From Alistipes sp. (lineage in GTDB: Bacteria > Bacteroidota > Bacteroidia > Bacteroidales > Rikenellaceae): a stretch of DNA of 40,432 bases. Where the stretch lies: the NCBI GenBank assembly GCA_020026435.1, contig JAHHQK010000017.1:1-40432 (forward strand), read 5' to 3'. The notes under the pieces are model-generated. The model was not told the DNA's origin. It worked only from the letters and a program-made list of their open reading frames with translations, and made no database searches. Shown in pieces: positions 15,950 through 25,432 of the stretch; within the stretch, counting starts at the first letter, position 1, and every line of letters begins with the position of its first letter. The position numbers were made by a program, and so were the translations under genes.

Positions 15950-16519
15950 TTACTTTTTTTCGGTTAATAATTTATTGACGGTCTCGACGTAGAGTTCGTG
16001 CTCGATCCCGTGGATCCGGCTCTCCACCTCGTCGATGTCGTCGCCATAGTACTCGAAGCCTCTCTGAGCCAGAATACGGCCGCCGTCCAGCGTGTCATCG
16101 ACCTCGTGGATCGTCACACCGAACATCTTCACACCGTAGTTGAAGGCATCGCGGATGCCGTGCGCCCCCTTGAACGAGGGCAGCAGGGCCGGGTGGATAT
16201 TGATGATACGACCGCCATAGGCCCCCAGCAACGTCTCGCCCACAATACGCATATAGCCCGCCAGGCAGACCAGCTCGACACCTGCGGCATCCAACCGGCG
16301 CACGATCTCGGACTCGAACCCGGCCTTCGACGCATAGTCCCGGGGCGAGAAGACAAACGACTCTACCCCATGGTTTGCGGCGCGTTCCACGACTTTGGCC
16401 GCGGGTTTGTCACACACCATCAGCACCACACGGGCGTCGATACGCCCCTCTTCGCATCCGCGGACCAAAGCCTCGAAATTCGTACCGCTGCCGCTGGCAA
16501 AGATTGCGATTTTATGCAT
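15950..16519 (-). CDS. purN: Phosphoribosylglycinamide formyltransferase (10-formyl-THF dependent)
   Basis: PurN transfers the formyl group of 10-formyl-THF to GAR, step three of IMP synthesis. The 189 residues show the N-terminal phosphate-binding IAIFASGSGTNFEAL, then CLAGYMRIV. The catalytic segment IINIHPALLPSFKGAHGI contains the conserved Asn-x-His, and VTIHEVDDTLDGGRILAQ contains the catalytic Asp. It overlaps neither neighbour: 13 bases separate it from purM and 13 from purH. The formate-dependent alternative PurT is not in the window. Confidence 0.97.
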   Translation of the reverse strand: MHKIAIFASGSGTNFEALVRGCEEGRIDARVVLMVCDKPAAKVVERAANHGVESFVFSPRDYASKAGFESEIVRRLDAAGVELVCLAGYMRIVGETLLGAYGGRIINIHPALLPSFKGAHGIRDAFNYGVKMFGVTIHEVDDTLDGGRILAQRGFEYYGDDIDEVESRIHGIEHELYVETVNKLLTEKK

Positions 16520-16532
16520 AACTTCCTTCCTT

Positions 16533-17558
16533 TTAGCGGATCGTCACACCCTCGCCCTCGATCACGCGGCCGATGACCGATGCACGCTCACCCTGCTCAC
16601 GGAGGATCTCCAGCGCACGGCCGGCCTCCGACTCATCCAGGGCGATGACCATACCGACACCCATATTGAAGATGTTGAACATCTCGCGGTGGGGAATACC
16701 ACCCCACTTCTCCAGGAAGCGGAATACGGGAAGAATCTCCCACGATCCGGCCTCGACCTCGACACCCTGACCCTGTTTCAGGATACGGGGAATGTTCTCA
16801 TCGAAACCGCCGCCCGTGATGTGGGCGATACCGTGGACATCACACGACTTGACCACCTCAAGCACCTGCTTGACGTAGATGCGCGTCGGGGTCAGCAATA
16901 CGTGACCCAATTTCTCGTCCGACAGCTCGGGATAGACCTTCTGGAGGTTCAGACCGCCGTCACGGACTACCTTACGCACCAGACTGAAACCGTTGGAGTG
17001 AACGCCCGACGAGGCCACACCGATCAGCACGTCGCCGACCTTGACCTTCGAGCAGTCGATCAGCTTCGACTTCTCGACCACACCCACCGTGAATCCGGCG
17101 ATGTCGTACTCTCCGTCGGGGTACATACCCGGCATCTCGGCCGTCTCGCCTCCGACCAGCGCACAACCTGCCTGACGGCATCCCTCGGCGACTCCGGCCA
17201 CGATGGCCTCGATCTTGAGGGGTTCGTTGTGACCCACGGCCACATAATCCAGGAACTCAAGCGGCTCGGCACCCTGGGCCAGAACGTCATTGACGCACAT
17301 GGCCACGGCATCAATACCGATCGTATCGTGTTTGTCCATCTCGAAGGCCAGTTTGAGCTTCGTACCCACACCGTCCGTTCCGCTGACCAAAATAGGTTCT
17401 TTCACATTGAGCGACGACAAATCGAACATACCGCCAAAAGCACCGATGTTACCCATCACGCCCGGACGGGATGTCGATGCCACGTGTTTTTTGATGCGTC
17501 GCACCACTTCGTATCCGGCTTCCAGATTCACGCCAGCCTTTTCATAAGATTGAGCCAT
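16533..17558 (-). CDS. purM: Phosphoribosylformylglycinamidine cyclo-ligase (AIR synthetase)
   Basis: PurM converts FGAM to AIR with ATP, step five. The 341 residues match the family. Features are GNIGAFGGMFDLS near residue 37, the substrate loop VSGTDGVGTKLKLA (about 58-71), DAVAMCVNDVLAQGAEPLEF, GGETAEMPGMY and, near the C-terminus, HITGGGFDENIPRIL. It lies 121 bases after purF, the longest gap inside the operon, which contains a hairpin. Confidence 0.98.
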   Translation of the reverse strand: MAQSYEKAGVNLEAGYEVVRRIKKHVASTSRPGVMGNIGAFGGMFDLSSLNVKEPILVSGTDGVGTKLKLAFEMDKHDTIGIDAVAMCVNDVLAQGAEPLEFLDYVAVGHNEPLKIEAIVAGVAEGCRQAGCALVGGETAEMPGMYPDGEYDIAGFTVGVVEKSKLIDCSKVKVGDVLIGVASSGVHSNGFSLVRKVVRDGGLNLQKVYPELSDEKLGHVLLTPTRIYVKQVLEVVKSCDVHGIAHITGGGFDENIPRILKQGQGVEVEAGSWEILPVFRFLEKWGGIPHREMFNIFNMGVGMVIALDESEAGRALEILREQGERASVIGRVIEGEGVTIR

Positions 17559-17679
17559 AGTTATTTCAGGTTTTTCTTCTTTTTTTAAATCCTTGAGGCC
17601 GGACTCTCCGACCCCGATCGGTCTGAGGGGAGGCAGACGCCGCTGCGGGCCGCGTCCGCCCCCTTCATCCCGCTAACAT
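17559..17679 (-). other. purF-purM intercistronic spacer with a GC-rich hairpin
   Basis: The span 17627-17663 folds into a stem: GCGGACGC with GCGTCTGC on the minus strand (one G-U pair), extended by four G-C pairs. No T-run follows directly, so it is not an evident terminator. It may stabilise or process the long pur mRNA. That role is an inference. Confidence 0.4.
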
Positions 17680-19074
17680 TTATTCTTCCTCCTCGTACAA
17701 GGCCGTGGGGTAATGACCCGTGAAGCAGGCCATGCACAACTCCTCGCGACGGCCCGCCTTCAGCAGGGACTCGGGCGAAAGGTAAGCCAGCGAATCGCTG
17801 CCGATGGCCTCGTTGACCTGCTCGACCGTACGGCCGCAGGAGATGAGCTGATCGCGCGTCGAGGTGTCGACACCATAGAAGCACGCTCCTGTCATCGACG
17901 GGGAGGCGATACGCACGTGGACCTCTCGGGCCCCCGCCTCGCGCAGCATCCTGATGATGCGGCGCGACGTCGTACCGCGCACAATCGAGTCATCGACCAG
18001 CACCACACGTTTGTCCTTGACGATGGAACGCACGGCCGACAGTTTCATCCGCACACCCTTCTCGCGCATCTCCTGCGAGGGCTGGATGAACGTACGGCCG
18101 ATGTACTTGTTCTTGATGAGTCCCATCTCGTAGGGCAGACCGCTCGCCTCGGCATAGCCCATGGCGGCGCTCAGGCTCGAATCGGGAACTCCCACCACGA
18201 TGTCGGCATCGGCCGGAGCCTCCTTCCACAGCAGGCGTCCCGACTCCTTGCGGTAGGCATGGACGTTGCAACCCTCGATATCGCTGTCGGGGCGTGCGAA
18301 GTAGATGTACTCCATCGAGCACATGGCGTGGTGTTTGAACTGGGCGTAGTCCGTGCTGCGGATACCCTGCTTGTCGATGGTGACAATCTCGCCGGGATTC
18401 ACATCGCGGATATACTCCGCACCCAACACATCGAAGGCGCAGGTCTCGCTCGAAACCACATAGCCATCACCCAGACGGCCGATCGACAGGGGACGGAATC
18501 CGTACTTGTCGCGGCAGGCATAGATGCGGTTGGCGGTCATGATCAGACACGAGAACGCACCCTCCAGCATATTGAGCGCATCGATGATGGCATAGATACG
18601 CGGACGATCGCGGTGACCCGTCTCCTTCTTGATCAGGTGGGCCAGCACCTCGCAGTCGGAAGTCGACTGGAAGAGGCTGCCCTTGTTCTCGAGGTGGCGG
18701 CGCAGCAACTTGGCGTTGACGATGTTACCGTTATGCGCCAAAGCAAAGTCGCCCGTGTTGTGACGGAACATCAACGGCTGAATGTTCTCCGTACCGTTGT
18801 TGCCTCCCGTCGTGTAGCGCACATGGCCGATGGCCATCGAGCCTTTCAGCGTTGCGAGTTTCTCCTCGTTGAAGACCTCCGTGACCAGACCCATGCCGCG
18901 CATACGGCGCATCTGACCCTCGGAATCGACACTCACGATACCGCAACCCTCCTGTCCGCGATGTTGCAGCGAGTGGAGTCCGTAGTAGGCCAGCGAAGCG
19001 GCATTCTCCACTCCGAACAGTCCGAATACTCCGCACTCCTCGTGCAGCTCGCGATCATCAAACGGCATCATCAT
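17680..19074 (-). CDS. purF: Amidophosphoribosyltransferase (glutamine PRPP amidotransferase)
   Basis: PurF makes phosphoribosylamine from PRPP and glutamine, the committed step of purine synthesis and the usual target of nucleotide feedback. The 464-residue precursor starts with a 13-residue propeptide; processing would expose Cys14 (HEECGVFGLFG), the Ntn-type glutaminase nucleophile. The PRPP loop is VVLVDDSIVRGTTSRRI. The ending LCMACFTGHYPT has the CxxC of the B. subtilis-type enzyme that holds an oxygen-sensitive [4Fe-4S] cluster, fitting an anaerobe. Three consecutive ATGs follow purC; the first (19074) overlaps the purC stop as TAATG, indicating coupled translation. A longer in-frame extension inside purC is rejected because the enzyme needs a short propeptide. 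Confidence 0.97.
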   Translation of the reverse strand: MMMPFDDRELHEECGVFGLFGVENAASLAYYGLHSLQHRGQEGCGIVSVDSEGQMRRMRGMGLVTEVFNEEKLATLKGSMAIGHVRYTTGGNNGTENIQPLMFRHNTGDFALAHNGNIVNAKLLRRHLENKGSLFQSTSDCEVLAHLIKKETGHRDRPRIYAIIDALNMLEGAFSCLIMTANRIYACRDKYGFRPLSIGRLGDGYVVSSETCAFDVLGAEYIRDVNPGEIVTIDKQGIRSTDYAQFKHHAMCSMEYIYFARPDSDIEGCNVHAYRKESGRLLWKEAPADADIVVGVPDSSLSAAMGYAEASGLPYEMGLIKNKYIGRTFIQPSQEMREKGVRMKLSAVRSIVKDKRVVLVDDSIVRGTTSRRIIRMLREAGAREVHVRIASPSMTGACFYGVDTSTRDQLISCGRTVEQVNEAIGSDSLAYLSPESLLKAGRREELCMACFTGHYPTALYEEEE

Positions 19075-19790
19075 TATTTTTCGATCTTTTGCAGACGGGC
19101 ATAAATCTCCTCGTAGGCCTCGCGTACACGACCCAGGTCGCGACGGAAACGGTCCTTGTCGAGTTTCTCGTTGGTCGAGCAGTCCCACAGACGGCAGGTG
19201 TCGGGCGATACCTCGTCGGCGAGGATGATCTCACCGTCCGACGTGCGGCCGAACTCGATCTTGAAGTCAACCAGGTTGATGTTCATCTCCGCAAACATCT
19301 CCTTGAGTACCTCGTTGATCTTGGCGGTCATGGCGTAGATCTGGTTGAGCTCCTCGTAGGTGGCCACACCCAGAGCCACGGCATGGTGGTCGTTGATCAG
19401 CGGGTCACCCAGTTCGTCGCATTTGTAGCAGATGTCGAAGATCACGTTCGACGGTTTGGTACCCTCCTCGATGCCGAGGCGCTGGGCCATCGAACCGGCG
19501 ATGATGTTGCGCACGATCACCTCCAGAGGAATGATCGTCACCTTGCGGCAGAGCTGGTCGCGCTCGTTCAGTGTCTCGATGTAGTGGGTCTTGACACCGG
19601 CCTTCTGCAGGCGGTGGAAGATCAGCGTCGAGATGGCATTGTTCAGCACACCCTTGCCCTCGATCGTAGCCTTCTTGATGTTGTTGAATGCCGTGGCGGC
19701 ATCCTTATAGTGGATAATGATCTTGTCGGGATCATCGGTCAAAAATACCTGTTTTGCTTTGCCTTCGTAGAGCATTTCGAGCTGTTTCAT
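19074..19790 (-). CDS. purC: Phosphoribosylaminoimidazole-succinocarboxamide synthase (SAICAR synthetase)
   Basis: PurC joins CAIR and aspartate with ATP to give SAICAR, step seven. The 238 residues correspond to the short bacterial form. Visible are YEGKAKQVF (ATP-site beta hairpin, residues 8-16), KDAATAFNN, GVKTHYIE, VIVRNIIAGSMAQRLG (about 91-106) and the C-terminal DFKIEFGRTSDGEIILADEV with SPDTCRLW, which is the substrate-binding signature. It starts 47 bases after purL and its stop overlaps the purF start. Confidence 0.98.
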   Translation of the reverse strand: MKQLEMLYEGKAKQVFLTDDPDKIIIHYKDAATAFNNIKKATIEGKGVLNNAISTLIFHRLQKAGVKTHYIETLNERDQLCRKVTIIPLEVIVRNIIAGSMAQRLGIEEGTKPSNVIFDICYKCDELGDPLINDHHAVALGVATYEELNQIYAMTAKINEVLKEMFAEMNINLVDFKIEFGRTSDGEIILADEVSPDTCRLWDCSTNEKLDKDRFRRDLGRVREAYEEIYARLQKIEK

Positions 19791-19837
19791 AGTTTATGCG
19801 ATTTTATTGGTTTTTGAAATTATTGATTCTCGTCTGA

Positions 19838-22800
19838 TTATTTTTTGCGGAAATAGTTCACGGCGTTTTGGAACAGAGGCTGCGACTTCTCGCCCGCGAT
19901 ATTCTTGAAGAGGTTCTCCTCCCAACGCTCCGTGTGGCCCATCTTGCCCAGGATCTGACCATCCTTCGAGGTGATTCCCTCGATGGCACAGGTCGAACCG
20001 TTGGGGTTGAACGGGGCGCGGCCCGTGGGTCGGCCCTCGGCGTCGGCATACTGGAAGGCTACCTGTCCGTTGCGGAAGAGTTCGTCGGCCAGCTCCTCAC
20101 TCACCACAAAACGGCCCTCACCATGGCTGACGGCGATCGAGTGGAGATCTCCGGCCTTGAATCCCTTGAGCCAGGGCGATGTCACCGAGTTGACGCGGGT
20201 GGTAACGATCTGCGAAATGTGGCGGTTGATGTCGTTGCGGAACAGCGTGGGCGACTCCTCGGTCACCATACCCAGGCGTCCGTAGGGCAGCAGACCCGAC
20301 TTGACCAGGGCCTGGAAACCGTTGCAGATACCCAGGATCAGACCACCACGGTCGATCAGGGCGTGGATCTCCTCGCGGATATCCTTATTGTTCAACACGT
20401 TGACGATGAACTTGGCACTTCCGTCCGGCTCGTCACCGGCCGAGAAACCACCACTCAGGGTCAGGATATGGCACTTGCGGATCTGCTCCTTCATCTCGGC
20501 GATCGAGCCGAGGATATCGTCGCCACCGAGGTTACGCAGGACGCTCATGTGGACCTCGGCACCCGCGCGGCGGAAGGCCTTGGCGGTGTCGTAGTCGCAG
20601 TTCGTGCCCGGGAACACGGGGATGAAGACCCTCGGGTGCTCCACGGCCTCGCCCTTATAGGTCACCGTGCGCTCCACGCCTTCGTTCACCTCGGGCGAGG
20701 GACGGTCGGCGGCCTTGGCGGGATAGATCTGCTCGTAGTCGGCCGTATTGGCGGCGTAAAGCTCCTCGAGGGTCATCTCGACGGAGTTCACCACAATCTT
20801 CTCTCCGGCGATCGTGCAACCCAGCATCTCGATGGCCGTGAAGTCGTCCAGACCCTCGCACTCCACCAGGATCGAACCGTAGGCATAGTTGTAGAGCATC
20901 TGCTCGTCGCACTCGATCTCGGCACCGATTCCGTTACCGAAGGCCATCTTGGCCAGACCCTCGGCCACACCACCGAAGCCCACCGACCAGGCGGCCTTGA
21001 TGTGTCCCTGAGCGATCTGCCCGGTGACGAACTTGAAGTTACGCTTCAGCTGCTCGGTGTCGGGCATACCGTTTTCGAGCGGCGTGTGGCGGACAACGGC
21101 CAGGCGGTGACCCGCACCCTTGAAGTCGGTCGAAATGACCCTCGAAGCGGGAACCGTCGTGATACCGAATGCCATAAGCATCGGCGGCACGTTGATATGC
21201 TGGAACGTACCCGACATCGAGTCCTTACCGCCGATCGACGGCAGACCCAGCTCGATCTGCATCTTCAGCGCACCGAGCAATGCGGCCAGGGGTTTACCCC
21301 ACGATTTGGCCTCACGGGTCATACGTTCAAAATATTCCTGATACGAATAGCGCATCTTCTCGTAGTCACCTCCGGCGGCCACTACCTTGGCGGCAGCCTC
21401 GACCACGGCGTAGGCGGCTCCGTGATAGGGGCTCCACGCGGTCAGTCGGGGGTTATAGCCGAAGGCCATGATGCTGGCCGTGTCGGTAAATCCGTCGACG
21501 GGAAGTTTCTGTACCGAAACCTGCGTCTCGCTGCGCTGCGTCTTGCCGCCGAAGGGCATCAGCACCGTCGAGCGGCCGATCGTCGAGTCGAACATCTCGA
21601 TGAGTCCGCGCTGCGACAACACGTTCCTGTCCTTCAGGTTGGCCAGGAAGCGTTCCTTGAGGCTCTCGCCCTCGATCTTGCGCTCGAAGGGATTGCACTC
21701 CTCGACAGCCGCGATGCGGGCCTTGGCGTAGTGCCTGGCTCCGGCGCTGTCGATGAACTCACGCGAGAGGTCCACGATCTGCTCGCCCTTGTAGAACATA
21801 CGCATACGGGCCGTATCGGTGACATCGGCCACCTCGACCACCTCGATGTTCTCCTCGCGGCAGTATTTCTCGAACTCCTCCACGTCGCCGCGCTCGACCA
21901 CCACCGACATACGCTCCTGCGACTCGCTGATGGCCAGCTCCGTGGCGTTCAGTCCGCTGTATTTCACCGGTACGCGGTCCAGATAGATATCCAGTCCGTC
22001 GGCCAGCTCGCCGATGGCGACACTCACGCCGCCCGCACCGAAGTCATTCGATTTCTTGATCAGACGGGTCACCTCCGCGCGGCGGAACAGACGCTCCAGC
22101 TTACGCTCCTCGGGGGCATTACCCTTCTGCACCTCACTGCCGCACGTCTCCAGCGAGTGGTCGTCGTGCTCCTTCGACGAGCCGGTGGCTCCGCCGATGC
22201 CGTCACGGCCCGTACGGCCGCCCAGCAGCAGGATCTTGTCTCCGGCCTCGGGACGCTCACGGCGCACGTGGTCGGCCTTGACGGCTCCCACCACGGCACC
22301 CACCTCCAGACGCTTGGCCAGATAACCTTCGTCGTAGACCTCACGCACGTGGGTCGTGGCCAGACCGATCTGGTTGCCGTAGCTGGAGTATCCGGCGGCG
22401 GCACGTTTCGAGATGACGCTCTGCGGCAGCTTGCCCGCAATCGTATCCTCGACCTTCTGCCAGATGTTGCCGGCACCCGTCACACGCATGGCCTGGTAGA
22501 CGTAGCTGCGACCCGACAACGGGTCGCGGATGGCGCCGCCCAAACAGGTCGACGCTCCGCCGAAAGGCTCGATCTCGGTGGGATGGTTATGGGTCTCGTT
22601 CTTGAACTGGAGCAACCAGCGCTCGGTCTGTCCGTCAACGTCGACATCGACGAAGATCGAGCAGGCGTTATTCTCGTCACTAACCTCCAGGTCGTCCAAC
22701 AGTCCCTGTTTGCGCAGGTAGCGGGCACCGATCGTGGCCATATCCATCAGGCAGATGCTCTTATGCTCGCGGCCCAGCTCACGGCGGATTCTGAGGTAAG

Positions 22801-23548
22801 CGGCCAGGGTCGAATCTATATCGTTCTTGAGGAACGACTCCTCGACGACGATATCCTCCAGCTCGGTGGTGAAGGTCGTGTGGCGGCAGTGGTCGCTCCA
22901 ATAGGTATCGAGAATCTTCAGCTCCGTTTCGCGCGGGTCGCGGCCCTCCTTCTTGAAGTAGGCGACCACCTCGCGCAGGTCGTCGGCATTCATCGCCAGA
23001 CCGTATTCCTTGCAGAACGGCTCAAGAGCCTCCTCTCCCATCGAGGTGAAACCCTCAAGAACGGGTACGGGAGCCACATCGACCTGCTCCAGGTCGCCGA
23101 GCACCTCGAGGTTCTTCTCGCGCGACTCCACCGCGTTGATGCAGTAGTGGCGGATGCGGGCCATCTGCTCCTCGGTGGTTCCGTCGTCGAAAATCAGCAG
23201 CTTCGACGAACGGATCTTCACCTCGGCCTTGGGGTCGATCAGGCGTACGCAGTCCACGGCCGAAGCGGCTCTTTGGTCGAACTGTCCGGGCAGGAACTCC
23301 ACGGCCAGGAAGCGTTTGCCCTCCAGCGAGCACTCGCAGCTCACGTTGTCGGTCACCCGCTCGCCAAAGACCGAGTAGCGGGTCTTTTCGAGCAACTCGG
23401 CATCAAATCCGAACAGATCGTAGACGTTCAGCAGACGCAACTCTTTCAGATTCAGATTCAGATTGGCATTCAGCTCCCGCCGCAAGCTTTCGGCCTCGAC
23501 ACGGAAGCGGGGAAGTTTTTCGACGAAAATACGGTAATTCTCTTTCAT
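19838..23548 (-). CDS. purL: Phosphoribosylformylglycinamidine synthase, large fused form
   Basis: PurL converts FGAR to FGAM with glutamine and ATP, step four. The 1,236 residues are the large single-chain type, which needs no PurS or PurQ partners. Order of domains: N-terminal PurS-like region, a linker with the DTYWSDHCRHTTF signature (about residues 218-230), two tandem PurM-like ATP-binding halves (for example KNETHNHPTEIEPFGGAST and PSIGGKDSMSGTF), and a C-terminal class I glutaminase. The glutaminase shows LSGGFSAGDEPDGSAK, GICNGFQAL with the nucleophile Cys, and AVSHGEGRF with the His. I begin at ATG 23548 (MKENYRIF); a nine-residue upstream extension is not conserved-looking. Confidence 0.98.
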   Translation of the reverse strand: MKENYRIFVEKLPRFRVEAESLRRELNANLNLNLKELRLLNVYDLFGFDAELLEKTRYSVFGERVTDNVSCECSLEGKRFLAVEFLPGQFDQRAASAVDCVRLIDPKAEVKIRSSKLLIFDDGTTEEQMARIRHYCINAVESREKNLEVLGDLEQVDVAPVPVLEGFTSMGEEALEPFCKEYGLAMNADDLREVVAYFKKEGRDPRETELKILDTYWSDHCRHTTFTTELEDIVVEESFLKNDIDSTLAAYLRIRRELGREHKSICLMDMATIGARYLRKQGLLDDLEVSDENNACSIFVDVDVDGQTERWLLQFKNETHNHPTEIEPFGGASTCLGGAIRDPLSGRSYVYQAMRVTGAGNIWQKVEDTIAGKLPQSVISKRAAAGYSSYGNQIGLATTHVREVYDEGYLAKRLEVGAVVGAVKADHVRRERPEAGDKILLLGGRTGRDGIGGATGSSKEHDDHSLETCGSEVQKGNAPEERKLERLFRRAEVTRLIKKSNDFGAGGVSVAIGELADGLDIYLDRVPVKYSGLNATELAISESQERMSVVVERGDVEEFEKYCREENIEVVEVADVTDTARMRMFYKGEQIVDLSREFIDSAGARHYAKARIAAVEECNPFERKIEGESLKERFLANLKDRNVLSQRGLIEMFDSTIGRSTVLMPFGGKTQRSETQVSVQKLPVDGFTDTASIMAFGYNPRLTAWSPYHGAAYAVVEAAAKVVAAGGDYEKMRYSYQEYFERMTREAKSWGKPLAALLGALKMQIELGLPSIGGKDSMSGTFQHINVPPMLMAFGITTVPASRVISTDFKGAGHRLAVVRHTPLENGMPDTEQLKRNFKFVTGQIAQGHIKAAWSVGFGGVAEGLAKMAFGNGIGAEIECDEQMLYNYAYGSILVECEGLDDFTAIEMLGCTIAGEKIVVNSVEMTLEELYAANTADYEQIYPAKAADRPSPEVNEGVERTVTYKGEAVEHPRVFIPVFPGTNCDYDTAKAFRRAGAEVHMSVLRNLGGDDILGSIAEMKEQIRKCHILTLSGGFSAGDEPDGSAKFIVNVLNNKDIREEIHALIDRGGLILGICNGFQALVKSGLLPYGRLGMVTEESPTLFRNDINRHISQIVTTRVNSVTSPWLKGFKAGDLHSIAVSHGEGRFVVSEELADELFRNGQVAFQYADAEGRPTGRAPFNPNGSTCAIEGITSKDGQILGKMGHTERWEENLFKNIAGEKSQPLFQNAVNYFRKK

Positions 23549-23581
23549 TATGATTGGTTTTTCTCTGATTGTCAAATTGGT

Positions 23582-24679
23582 TTACACAAATCGCGCAGCC
23601 CACTTCTCCTGATACTCCTCGGGAGTAAGGTGGGTGAAGGTGATGTGGCCCATCTTGCGTTTGGGACGGCTTTCGCTCTTGCCGTAGAGGTGGACATAGA
23701 CCTTGTCGTGACCCTCGCGGAGGATCTTCTCGGCGGCTTCGAGGTCCTGACCCAGGATATTCTTCATCACGGTGGGGGCTACCAGCTTCGGCTCCTCCAG
23801 CTCCTCGCCCAACAGGTAGCGGGCCAGTTCGCGGAACTGGTTGGTCGTCGTACCCTCGATGGTGTAGTGACCCGAGTTATGGGGACGGGGAGCCATCTCG
23901 TTGAAGAGGATCTCCTCGCCGCGCACGAAGTATTCGATGGCCAGGATGCCGCGGTAACCGGCCCGGCGCATGAACTCCTCGCTCTGGAGGCGCATACGCT
24001 CCAGGATCTCGGGGTTGACCTCGGCGGGGATGAAGCACAGGTCGAGGATTCCGTCGCGGTGGACGTTGCGGCCCGAGGGGAAGCTCACCACACGCTTATC
24101 ATCGGCCACCATCACGATGCTGGCCTCGAAGTCGAACTTCACGAATTCCTCAAGGATGCAGGGCACCGTCAGCAAAGGCAGGGCCTTAGCGATGTCCTCC
24201 TCGCTTTTAAGCACCATCTGACCGTGACCGTCGTAGCCCAGCGTACGGGTTTTCAGCACGGCCGGAAGGCCCATCTTCCGCACCGCACGGCACAGCGACT
24301 CCTCGTCGTCGACGGCCTCAAAGCCCGGAGTTTTCAGTCCGTTATCCAAGGCGTTCTGCTTCTCGCGCAGGCGGTCCTGCGAATCGTAGAGCGGTTTGTA
24401 GCCCTGGGGAATGTTATATTTCTCGCACATCGGGATCAGGATCTCACCCGGCACATTCTCGAATTCGTAGGTCACCACGTCGCTGCATCGGCAGAGCCGC
24501 TCGATGGCTTCGCTGTCGTCATATGCCGCCACGATATGCTCGTCGGCAACGGCCGCTGAAGGGGCATCGGCTGCGGGATCCAACGTCACGCAACGTGCGC
24601 CCAGGCGGTGAGCCTCCTCGGCGATCATCAGGCCCAGCTGGCCTCCGCCTATGATCCCGATCGTTTTCTTGGTCTTCAT
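23582..24679 (-). CDS. purK: N5-carboxyaminoimidazole ribonucleotide synthase
   Basis: PurK uses ATP and bicarbonate to convert AIR to N5-CAIR, which PurE then rearranges. The 365 residues form an ATP-grasp enzyme. The N-terminus KTIGIIGGGQLGLMIAEEAH is the nucleotide-like fold start. The segment VVTYEFENVP is typical, VLKTRTLGYDGHGQ lies in the ATP site (about residues 140-153), and FNEMAPRPHNSGHYTIE is the metal and substrate signature (about 261-277). It lies 10 bases after purE and 33 before purL. Confidence 0.98.
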   Translation of the reverse strand: MKTKKTIGIIGGGQLGLMIAEEAHRLGARCVTLDPAADAPSAAVADEHIVAAYDDSEAIERLCRCSDVVTYEFENVPGEILIPMCEKYNIPQGYKPLYDSQDRLREKQNALDNGLKTPGFEAVDDEESLCRAVRKMGLPAVLKTRTLGYDGHGQMVLKSEEDIAKALPLLTVPCILEEFVKFDFEASIVMVADDKRVVSFPSGRNVHRDGILDLCFIPAEVNPEILERMRLQSEEFMRRAGYRGILAIEYFVRGEEILFNEMAPRPHNSGHYTIEGTTTNQFRELARYLLGEELEEPKLVAPTVMKNILGQDLEAAEKILREGHDKVYVHLYGKSESRPKRKMGHITFTHLTPEEYQEKWAARFV

Positions 24680-24689
24680 ATATATAAGG

Positions 24690-25157
24690 TTAGAGCGTTG
24701 CGTTCAAAACATCCTCGGTCTGCTTGGCGCGGAAAGCCTTCAGACGGGCCCTGAGCTCCTCATCCTGGAGTGCGAGGATCGAGACAGCGATCAGCGCGGC
24801 GTTCTTCGCACCGTTGATGGCCGTGGTGGCCACGGGGACTCCGCCCGGCATCTGCACGATCGAGAGCAACGAGTCCAGACCGTTCAACGCACGCGACTTG
24901 ACGGGCACTCCCACCACCGGCAGCGTGGTCATCGCGGCGACCATACCCGGCAGATGGGCGGCACCTCCCGCCCCAGCGATGATCACACCCAGACCACGCT
25001 CTTCAGCCGTACGGGCGTATTCAAAAAGCAACTCGGGGGTACGGTGGGCACTCACAACCCGCTTTTCAAACTCCACTCCGAACTCCTCAAGCGTGCGGAC
25101 GGCATCGGCCATCACCTCATAATCACTTGTTGAACCCATGATAACTCCGACCTTCAT
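24690..25157 (-). CDS. purE: N5-carboxyaminoimidazole ribonucleotide mutase
   Basis: PurE moves the carboxyl group of N5-CAIR to give CAIR. At 155 residues it is a class I PurE that works with PurK, consistent with purK next door. Landmarks: GVIMGSTSDYEVM (residues 4-16, phosphate site), VVSAHRTPE with the catalytic His (about 34-42), GAGGAAHLPGM (about 62-72) and LNGLDSLLSIVQMPGGVPVAT. It is the first gene of the pur operon, directly behind a leader terminator; the stop of a possible leader frame is 14 bases before its ATG. Confidence 0.98.
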   Translation of the reverse strand: MKVGVIMGSTSDYEVMADAVRTLEEFGVEFEKRVVSAHRTPELLFEYARTAEERGLGVIIAGAGGAAHLPGMVAAMTTLPVVGVPVKSRALNGLDSLLSIVQMPGGVPVATTAINGAKNAALIAVSILALQDEELRARLKAFRAKQTEDVLNATL

Positions 25158-25171
25158 ATCTTCAAATTTAT

Positions 25172-25390
25172 TTAGATGGTAAAAAAAGACAAACCGTCAC
25201 GACGCTCCACGCCGTGACGGTTCACATGACTACACTCCTCCATACAAGCCTGCACAAGATACGATGAGGCAATGTTCCCTGAGGAGATATATTTTTCGTG
25301 GGGGTGCAATCTGTCCAACAAAGGATGGGACGCGTATGCACGCCCCATTTGCTTTCGCTCCCGTTTGCGGGTATAACCGATTACAGCCAT
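25172..25390 (-). CDS. Possible 72-residue leader protein spanning the pur attenuator
   Basis: An open frame begins with ATG at 25388-25390, about 36 nt after the predicted transcription start. It runs through the entire leader and the terminator hairpin and stops at 25172, 14 bases before the purE ATG. The product is basic at its start (GYTRKRERKQMGRAY) and ends in LSFFTI. It has no recognised family, signal peptide or strong codon bias, and could be a chance frame. If translated, ribosomes would mask the terminator and couple to purE, giving a simple control point. Confidence 0.3.
   Translation of the reverse strand: MAVIGYTRKRERKQMGRAYASHPLLDRLHPHEKYISSGNIASSYLVQACMEECSHVNRHGVERRDGLSFFTI
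25181..25222 (-). terminator. Attenuator-type terminator 23 bases upstream of purE
   Basis: AACCGTCACG (25192-25201) and CGTGACGGTT (25213-25222) form a perfect 10-bp stem with an 11-nt loop. On the minus strand a short TGTC is followed by seven T (plus-strand A-run 25181-25187). It lies inside the transcript of the pur operon, after its promoter and before its first gene, so it should act as a conditional terminator. Confidence 0.88.
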
Positions 25391-25432
25391 CGAATTGTAC
25401 TTTTACTTTGGAAGTATAAAACTATAACAATG

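Larger units (their letters stand above)
25158..25432 (-). promoter_or_regulatory. Long structured 5' leader of the pur operon (candidate attenuator or riboswitch)
   Basis: From the promoter at 25433-25463 to the purE ATG there are about 270 nt of leader. In RNA order it contains a CCCG-CAAA-CGGG hairpin (within 25359-25375), a GC-GAAA-GC minihairpin, a stem AUGGG/CCCAU with inner GCGU/ACGC (about 25323-25349), a possible long-range UUGCAC/GUGCAG pairing, and the final terminator (25181-25222) before purE. I recognise no published riboswitch consensus. An open frame of 72 codons also covers most of it. Confidence 0.65.

Noticed and set aside
19075..19188. 38-residue N-terminal extension of purF
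   Set aside because: It lies wholly inside purC and would bury the propeptide cleavage site before Cys14.
19868..24559. 1,500-codon plus-strand frame opposite purL and purK
   Set aside because: Same reason: a compositional shadow of conserved minus-strand genes.
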